Shown here: in pieces, positions 59,049-64,000 of the stretch
Numbering within the stretch: position 1 is the first letter of the stretch
Layout of the letters: each line of letters starts with the position of its first letter
Assembly (NCBI RefSeq): GCF_038624605.1
Contig: NZ_CP152020.1
Location: 2,597,312 to 2,661,311 of the forward strand
DNA from: Psychrobacillus sp. FSL K6-4046
GTDB taxonomy: Bacteria; Bacillota; Bacilli; Bacillales_A; Planococcaceae
Direction: 5' to 3'
DNA: 64,000 bases
Notes under the pieces: generated by a model
Databases searched by the model: none
Told to the model about the DNA's origin: nothing
Seen by the model: only the letters and a program-made list of their open reading frames with translations
Program-made: the position numbers and the translations under genes

Positions 59049-59341
59049 TTGTTCTTCCTCCTTCATTTTTCGCAGGTACTGGTATATTTACAAATAAAAA
59101 AACCCCTCATCCCAAAAAGGGACGAGAAGTTATGCTCGCGGTACCACCCTACTTGCGATCACCCAAAGTAATCGCCGCTTAGTATGTCATAACGGGACAT
59201 ATCCGAAGACACTTAAAAAATTCAGTGTCCTTGCTCCAAAGTGATCTTCTAAAACGCTTCATTGCTTGAGCTTCCACCATCCCCAAGTCGCTTGACTGAA
59301 ATCATTTTTAGACGTCTTTTTCAATGCATGTATATATGATA
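59049..59341 (-). promoter_or_regulatory. T-box leader of ileS
   Basis: Contains the T-box core AGGGTGGTACCGCG near 59154-59140, which pairs with uncharged tRNA, then a terminator stem CTCGTCCC/GGGATGAG with a long T-run (about 59130-59093). The specifier ATC (Ile) is read at 59245-59243 in GAAGATCACTTTGGAGC, within Stem I. Uncharged tRNA-Ile should permit read-through. Confidence 0.93.
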
Positions 59342-59348
59342 TGAAATT

Positions 59349-59377
59349 ATTATAGGAAATGTACGGCCAGCCGTCAA
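59349..59377 (-). promoter_or_regulatory. Sigma-A promoter of ileS
   Basis: TTGACG at 59377-59372, 17-bp spacer, TATAAT at 59354-59349, immediately downstream of the divIVA stop. No divIVA terminator is visible, so read-through into the T-box leader is likely too. Confidence 0.85.
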
Positions 59378-59385
59378 GAAATCTC

Positions 59386-59895
59386 TTATTCCTCTGTAGC
59401 AGAAATACGATCGACAGCAGTAGAATCTACATCATACTCCATCAAATGATTCCAATCGTCTGTATTAATAAGATCTAATTGAGCCTCTACTAGCATTTTA
59501 AAGCGATTTCTAAACACTTTAGACTGTTTCTTCAATTCCTCTATTTCTAAAGCAATTCTCCGAGCTTTAGATAGAGCTTCATTGACAATACGGTCTGCAT
59601 TTTTTTCTGCCTCTTTTACAATAAGCTTTGCTTCTTTTTGAGAGTTTCGTCTTACTTCCTCAGCAGCCTCTTGGGCAACAACTATGGATTTATGTAAGGT
59701 TTCTTCTATAGTGGTGAAATGGCCAACCTTTTCACTAGATGACTTCAATTTAAGCTCTAACTCTTTTTTTTCTTTGATGAGTATCTCTAAGTCTTTCATG
59801 ATTTGATCCAGAAATTCGTTTACTTCATCTTCGTTATAACCTCTGAATCCTTTACTGAACTCTTTGTTATGTATATCAAGTGGTGTTAGTGGCAT
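59386..59895 (-). CDS. divIVA: Cell-division and polarity protein DivIVA
   Basis: Membrane-curvature-sensing coiled-coil protein at poles and septa that positions MinCD and, in sporulation, the chromosome origin. The 169-residue protein has the lipid-binding domain [27 protein letters not shown] (1-60 region) and two coiled coils (about 28-60 and 70-140). Start is the ATG at 59895 (MPLTPLDI), 9 bases after AAGGAG. Confidence 0.95.
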   Translation of the reverse strand: MPLTPLDIHNKEFSKGFRGYNEDEVNEFLDQIMKDLEILIKEKKELELKLKSSSEKVGHFTTIEETLHKSIVVAQEAAEEVRRNSQKEAKLIVKEAEKNADRIVNEALSKARRIALEIEELKKQSKVFRNRFKMLVEAQLDLINTDDWNHLMEYDVDSTAVDRISATEE

Positions 59896-59989
59896 CCTAT
59901 CCATCTCCTTTACATACTAATCTTCTTCCCTCTATTATACATTTCCGGCAGGTTGAAAACATCTAAATTTCAAATTTAATTTAAGGAAA

Positions 59990-60778
59990 TCACTTTTTTG
60001 GCTCTAATCTACCAATTTGCAGTCTAATTTTGTCTTTTTTTGTTCTCCCTTCAATCATCAATAACTTTAATCGACCAAATCCTCTTACAGAGATGAGATC
60101 TAACTCCTGTAACTCTAAGGATGTTTGTTCTTTTACAGTGAAATTGACCTTTACTTTTCCACCTTGAATGATAGAAGCAGATTTTTGCCGAGAAATATTG
60201 AAAATAGATGAGATAACTGTATCCAGCCTTAAAGAGCTAACCGTATGATTTTCAGAAGTCCATATTTCTTGCTGTCTAAAATAATTAGCCGGATCTTCTA
60301 CTACTTCCATATGAACTTTAACCTTACCAATACTGACGAAATTTGCTCTAACGTAGTCAAGAACCTCTGTAGCAACTACAAACTGAATAGATCCTTCCTC
60401 CACACGAATATCACCAAACTTACTTCGATCAATCCCTAAGGACATCATCGAACCGAGTACATCTTGATGCTTTAATGTTACAAATTTTTGTGGATATTTT
60501 ACTTCCACTACGGTCATATTATAATCAGATTCCGCTGGTTCGAAATACGAGGGATAAAGTAGTATCCTTTTTCTCTCCGCGTCCTCTAAAGCACCAGCAG
60601 AGCTAGACTCAATTATTTCATATTGCCCACGTATAGACTCCACGATAAATTGTTGTCTTGGGTCTAAGAAATCCGTTAGCTTTGGCGCATAACGATCCTC
60701 AACCTCTCTCATCATACTAACCGTTTGCTCGATAAAAGGTTGCTCTTCTTTCCTAAAATGCTGTAATAAATGTTCCAT
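59990..60778 (-). CDS. ylmH: YlmH, S4-domain RNA-binding protein
   Basis: 262 residues with an N-terminal region of YlmH type and an S4 RNA-binding domain near 180-240 (LRLDTVISSIFNISRQKSASIIQGGKVKVN). B. subtilis YlmH has been reported to act in ribosome-associated quality control with RqcH; rqcH is also in this window. The upstream gap carries a dispersed repeat that separates it from ylmG. Confidence 0.92.
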   Translation of the reverse strand: MEHLLQHFRKEEQPFIEQTVSMMREVEDRYAPKLTDFLDPRQQFIVESIRGQYEIIESSSAGALEDAERKRILLYPSYFEPAESDYNMTVVEVKYPQKFVTLKHQDVLGSMMSLGIDRSKFGDIRVEEGSIQFVVATEVLDYVRANFVSIGKVKVHMEVVEDPANYFRQQEIWTSENHTVSSLRLDTVISSIFNISRQKSASIIQGGKVKVNFTVKEQTSLELQELDLISVRGFGRLKLLMIEGRTKKDKIRLQIGRLEPKK

Positions 60779-60822
60779 ATAATCAAGACCTCACTGAAAT
60801 TTATAATTAGAAAAGCACAATC

Positions 60823-60860
60823 GCCTGTCTCTGCCTCGACAGGCAAATGGAGAAAAGCAC
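60823..60860 (-). repeat. Partial copy of the 62-bp repeat of 32960-33145
   Basis: GACAGGCAAATGGAGAAAAGC is the reverse of the core at 33095-33115 and 32975-32990. It lies next to the end of the 385-bp repeat copy 2. Confidence 0.65.
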
Positions 60861-60882
60861 AGAAAAACTTTTTTTAGTTAGC

Positions 60883-61265
60883 TTTGTTAAAGTTATTGGT
60901 TGATTTTGACTAACCATTCTTTTTTATAGTTACTGTAAACATTAAAAAAGGAACTTTCAAATGGCTAAAAACATAAATAGATGATGTAAATGGGGTTGGT
61001 GACAGTTTTTCAGCTTTGTTTATGCGAGTAAATTGATTAGCGCTTTATCGATCCTAAAGCTGTTCCCATTTATTGATTGGAGCGCCAGACGGCGACTCCT
61101 ACGGGATGAGTGAGACAAATAAGACATCACAACCACGCGCGTAAGCGATGGGTGATGGCTTATCGCTCACCCCGAGGAAAGCGTCCGGCTGGTGCGAACA
61201 ATCAATTCTACTCTCTGATCTAAGATTTCTTTGCATCGTAAATCAACCATAACCTTTAACATAGC
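60883..61265 (-). repeat. 385-bp noncoding dispersed repeat, copy 2 (inverted)
   Basis: Reverse-oriented counterpart of 14168-14552, with the same conserved blocks: TAAAAAAGAATGGTTAGTC near one end, the hairpin arms CCAGCCGGACG/CGTCTGGC, and GATGCAAAGAAATCTTA near the other. In this copy one arm of the central stem has drifted (GATGTCTTATTT in place of GATGGCTTATC). It makes up most of the 576-bp ylmH-ylmG gap. Confidence 0.85.
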
Positions 61266-61329
61266 CTTTTAGTTTAGTTAAATTGCTTGCCTTTGTTTAA
61301 CCCGAGGGGACAAGAATAAATAATATATT

Positions 61330-61353
61330 TTAAAAAAACCTCACAAATGTGAG
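61330..61353 (-). terminator. ylmG terminator
   Basis: Stem AACCTCACA/TGTGAGGTT followed by TTTTTTAAAA on the minus strand. It splits ylmG-sepF-ylmE from ylmH-divIVA. Confidence 0.85.
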
Positions 61354-61354
61354 G

Positions 61355-61615
61355 TTAAATGTAATGACCTAGAGATATAATCCCTCTCATAGCTATATTA
61401 AGAACAAATATAGCAACAATCGGTGAAATATCAATCATACCTATTGGTGGGATAATCTTACGAAAGGGCTCTAAGTAGGGCTCACATATTCTCCCTAAAA
61501 ATTGTCCTACCGTAGATTCTTTCACATTAGGTACCCATGACATAAAGATATAAATAATCAACGCAAATGAGTAAATTTGTACTAATTGTGCCAATAAAAA
61601 TAAAATCAAATCCAT
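61355..61615 (-). CDS. ylmG: YggT-family membrane protein YlmG
   Basis: 86-residue protein with two membrane segments (about 3-25 and 62-84) flanking the conserved [32 protein letters not shown]-type loop (SWVPN and [12 protein letters not shown]). Family linked to cell-division gene clusters; the exact role is unknown. Confidence 0.92.
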   Translation of the reverse strand: MDLILFLLAQLVQIYSFALIIYIFMSWVPNVKESTVGQFLGRICEPYLEPFRKIIPPIGMIDISPIVAIFVLNIAMRGIISLGHYI

Positions 61616-61631
61616 TATAATAACTCCTCTA

Positions 61632-62114
61632 TTAATCTAGATCGTTGTAGTAGTAATCCGATATTGAGCCCGCTACTTCTACCGAATCAGGGGCACATAA
61701 GAATATATCTGTTCCTATTCTTTGAATGTCTCCACCTAAAGCATATACTGTTCCACTTAAAAAGTCGATTATTCTAATTCCTTGTTCCTTGTCAATACGT
61801 TGTAAATTAACTATAACTGCTTTTTTGTTCTTTAAATGCTCTGAAATGTCTTGTGCCTCAGCATAGACTCTCGGTTCAATTAAAATTACCTTTGAGGACT
61901 TTTGCATATTTTGAATACTGACAAGATTCGTAGCAGCAGTTTCCTTAGGAGCAGCATTAAATTTGCGTTCTTTAGGATATGATGATTTTACTGGCTGTTG
62001 TCGTACTTGTTCTGGTTCTACTGCACGATTTTGTGTTCTAGGTTGCTGAGGTGTTGTAGTATCTTCATCCTCTTCTAAATAGAAGAAGTTTTTTACCCAA
62101 TTCTTCATACTCAT
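61632..62114 (-). CDS. sepF: Cell-division protein SepF
   Basis: FtsZ-binding protein that bundles protofilaments and anchors them to the membrane by an amphipathic N-terminus. In the 160-residue protein: N-terminal amphipathic helix [13 protein letters not shown], a disordered Gln/Pro/Arg linker (about 20-65), and a DUF552 domain (about 70-150, [18 protein letters not shown] and [19 protein letters not shown]). Overlaps the ylmE stop by ATGA. Confidence 0.95.
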   Translation of the reverse strand: MSMKNWVKNFFYLEEDEDTTTPQQPRTQNRAVEPEQVRQQPVKSSYPKERKFNAAPKETAATNLVSIQNMQKSSKVILIEPRVYAEAQDISEHLKNKKAVIVNLQRIDKEQGIRIIDFLSGTVYALGGDIQRIGTDIFLCAPDSVEVAGSISDYYYNDLD

Positions 62115-62800
62115 TCATCCTCCTTGTCTTTGCCGACTAATGCTGTTCCTATTCGTATAAATGTAGCTCCCTCTTCAATAGCTATTTCGTAATCTCCGGA
62201 CATACCCATGGATAGCTCCTTACATGGGGCGTGTGGAAGTTGTTTTGCAGCAATTCTTAGTTGAAGCTCTTTTAAGCTACGGAAAACGTTTCGTATTAAA
62301 GCCTTATCTTCCGTATTCGGTGCCATTGTCATTAGACCGACTACACGTATATGTGAATAATCCTTAAGAGTGTCAATAAACAATTCAGCTTCTTCCATAG
62401 ATAGACCATGCTTGGATTGTTCCTCAGAAACATTCACTTGAACAAAGCAATTTTTAACATTGTCTGCTCTTTTTTCAATTTCCTCGGCCAAGCTTTTACG
62501 ATCTAAGGAGTGCAAATAATCTATCTCATTGATTACCGATTTTACTTTCCTAGTTTGCAATGAGCCTATGTAGTGCCATTTTACGTTAGCTGAAATAGCT
62601 TCTAATTTTCTTTTAAGTCCTTCAGGTCTATTTTCTCCAAGATGCAATATTTCATTTTGAATAACTTCCTCCGTACGTTCTACTGAAACTTCCTTTGTAA
62701 CAGCAATAAGTGTTACATCGTCAAAATTTCGATTAGAGCGTACACAGGCTTCTTCAATATGCTTTTGAATGTTAATTAAATTATTATGAACATTTGACAT
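62111..62800 (-). CDS. ylmE: YggS-family pyridoxal phosphate homeostasis protein
   Basis: PLP-binding barrel protein that buffers free PLP and affects amino-acid pools. Motifs: LIAVTKEVS with the PLP Lys near residue 36, LGENRPEG near 54, HYIGSLQTRKVK near 76, LSMGMSGDYEIAIEEGATFIRIG near 195-217. Start ATG at 62800 (MSNVHNN) is preferred over 62818, which lacks a ribosome site. In B. subtilis ylmD precedes it; here the 74-bp gap excludes ylmD. Confidence 0.93.
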   Translation of the reverse strand: MSNVHNNLINIQKHIEEACVRSNRNFDDVTLIAVTKEVSVERTEEVIQNEILHLGENRPEGLKRKLEAISANVKWHYIGSLQTRKVKSVINEIDYLHSLDRKSLAEEIEKRADNVKNCFVQVNVSEEQSKHGLSMEEAELFIDTLKDYSHIRVVGLMTMAPNTEDKALIRNVFRSLKELQLRIAAKQLPHAPCKELSMGMSGDYEIAIEEGATFIRIGTALVGKDKEDE

Positions 62801-62874
62801 TTTAAACCAACTCTTCATCTAGTGTTTTGTTCATTGTATCAATGAAATGGCGTTTTATCAATAAAGAACAGTAC

Positions 62875-63114
62875 CTATTCTCTGTTTTTAGCAACAATTA
62901 TTACATCTTTTCCAATAACAGCTATATTTTGTACGCTAATTTTTTTCGTTTCCCTTTTTTTATTGAAAAATGTGGGGTATGCCCCATTAGTTTCTACAAT
63001 AAAGGAAATGATATGACCTGTTTCTTTATCTATTTCTGCATCCACTATAAAGCCCAGTAATTGCCCTGAATTAGCCTCAATGACTTCTTTTTGTTGCGCA
63101 TCTGAAAACTTCAA
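62875..63114 (-). CDS. ylmC: PRC-barrel protein YlmC/YmxH
   Basis: 79-residue PRC-barrel domain protein (MKFSDAQQKEVIEANSGQLLGFIVDAEID), a sporulation-associated family commonly next to sigG; molecular role not established. GGAGGGG ribosome site upstream. Confidence 0.9.
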   Translation of the reverse strand: MKFSDAQQKEVIEANSGQLLGFIVDAEIDKETGHIISFIVETNGAYPTFFNKKRETKKISVQNIAVIGKDVIIVAKNRE

Positions 63115-63157
63115 CAGTTCCCCTCCTTTTTAATAGTATATTCATGAAAATAGAAAA

Positions 63158-63186
63158 AAACGCTTTTTCTGACGAGAAAAAGCGTT
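63158..63186 (-). terminator. sigG terminator
   Basis: Stem AACGCTTTTTCT/AGAAAAAGCGTT with a 4-base loop and TTTTTTT tail on the minus strand, between sigG and ylmC. Confidence 0.9.
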
Positions 63187-63194
63187 AAGGATTG

Positions 63195-63977
63195 TTATTT
63201 AGGATTTAACTGATTTTGAATAGTAGATAAAGCACTTTTCTCTAGTCTTGAGATTTGAGCCTGCGAGAGACCCAGGTCGGTAGCTATTTCGGTTTGTGTC
63301 GCACCAAAGTATATTCTTTTCGTTAATATTTTCTTTTGTCGCGAGTCTAAGTTTTGAAAACTCTCTTTTACCGTAAAATAAGTAACCCATTGATCTTCTG
63401 ATACATCATTATCACATAATTGATCCATCATATAAATAGCATCTCCTCCATCACTGAAAATTGGTTCTTGAAGAGAGACAGGATCTTGAATTGCATCTAG
63501 CGATAGTAATATATCTTCTACTGGTATCTCAAGTATTTTAGACAAATCCTCTAATGTCGGTTCTTCCAAATGTTCGTTAATATATTGTTCCTTGGCTTTC
63601 ATAGCCTTATAAGCAATATCTCTTAATGATCTAGAAACTCTTACAGAATGGTGGTCACGCAAATGTCTTTTTATCTCACCAATGATCATAGGCACTGCAT
63701 ATGTGGAAAAACGCACATTATGTTTTAAATCAAAATTTTCAATGGACTTTATAAGCCCTATGCAACCTACCTGGAATAAGTCATCTGCTTGCTCGCCTCT
63801 ATAAGCGAAGCGCTGTACTAGACTTAAAACTAATCTTAAATTACCCATTACCAATTCATCTTTAACCGAATCTTCGCCAGCTTGTAAGCGAATAAATAAT
63901 GCTTTCATTTCTTCGTGGGTTAGTAAAGGAAGCTTTGATGTGTCAATGCCGCATAATTCAACTTTTGTTCTCGTCAT
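63195..63977 (-). CDS. sigG: Forespore sigma factor SigG
   Basis: Late forespore RNA polymerase sigma factor. The 260-residue protein has the SigG-specific N-terminal segment VELCGIDTSKLPLL (anti-sigma contact region), region 2 with DDLFQVGCIGLIKSIENFD and FSTYAVPMIIGEIKRHLRD, region 3 and region 4 with TQTEIATDLGLSQAQISRLEK. Length and sequence identify SigG rather than SigF. It proves that the organism sporulates or descends from a sporulator. The upstream sigE region is outside the window. Confidence 0.96.
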   Translation of the reverse strand: MTRTKVELCGIDTSKLPLLTHEEMKALFIRLQAGEDSVKDELVMGNLRLVLSLVQRFAYRGEQADDLFQVGCIGLIKSIENFDLKHNVRFSTYAVPMIIGEIKRHLRDHHSVRVSRSLRDIAYKAMKAKEQYINEHLEEPTLEDLSKILEIPVEDILLSLDAIQDPVSLQEPIFSDGGDAIYMMDQLCDNDVSEDQWVTYFTVKESFQNLDSRQKKILTKRIYFGATQTEIATDLGLSQAQISRLEKSALSTIQNQLNPK

Positions 63978-64000
63978 AGATCTTCCTCCGGACTTTTTAA

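Overview
The window is chromosome from a low-GC, spore-forming member of the Bacillales. A complete sigG, SpoIIGA-SigE-SigG-type neighbours (ylm genes, divIVA), PyrR attenuation, a T-box and Bacillus-like synteny all point there. The paralogue set and a LysM-M14 endopeptidase of the Lysinibacillus sphaericus Enp1 type suggest the Planococcaceae (Lysinibacillus/Psychrobacillus/Sporosarcina relatives); the genus is an inference. No rRNA, tRNA or CRISPR array was seen.

Layout. (1) 1-9.4 kb, minus strand: the conserved block gmk-rpoZ-coaBC-priA-def-fmt-rsmB-prpC-prkC, with prkC cut by the window edge. Genes overlap or nearly touch. (2) 9.7-11.4 kb, plus strand: rqcH, a ribosome quality control factor. 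(3) 11.4-42.7 kb: an accessory segment of about 31 kb between rqcH and pyrE. It holds an RraA-type aldolase, a LysM peptidase, an oxidoreductase/hydrolase pair, an ammonium transporter next to a GlnD-like nucleotidyltransferase and a DnaQ-type exonuclease, two tandem GH68 proteins without signal peptides, a methyltransferase, a dicarboxylate transporter with odhAB, a transglutaminase-like lipoprotein, psiE, a LysR regulator divergent from a CofE-like ligase, an IS110 element and a tldD-tldE pair. (4) 42.8-54.5 kb, minus strand: the complete de novo pyrimidine operon pyrR-pyrP-pyrB-pyrC-carA-carB-pyrK-pyrD-pyrF-pyrE, with a sigma-A promoter and two PyrR attenuators. (5) 54.5-64 kb, minus strand: rluD-lspA, T-box-controlled ileS, divIVA-ylmH, then ylmG-sepF-ylmE, ylmC and sigG.

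Most striking observations. Both ends of the accessory segment carry a decayed IS1182-family element lying in the transcription terminator of the neighbouring core gene (rqcH or pyrE). Each is flanked by a target duplication of about 30 bp that is the terminator hairpin itself, and each element's transposase-proximal end carries its own terminator hairpin plus T-run, so the insertion swaps one terminator for another. The tandem GH68 proteins keep all three catalytic carboxylates, lack secretion signals, and one ends in an 18-cysteine, Asp/His-rich tail; the upstream gene has a perfect sigma-K-type promoter, suggesting spore-surface fructan enzymes. A 385-bp noncoding repeat occurs in inverted orientation at 14.2 and 61.1 kb. 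A CofE-like ligase sits in an organism with no visible F420 pathway. Compared with Bacillus subtilis gene order, rlmN, yloC-remA, ylyA, ylmD and ylmA, and the pyrR-pyrP attenuator, are missing from their usual places.
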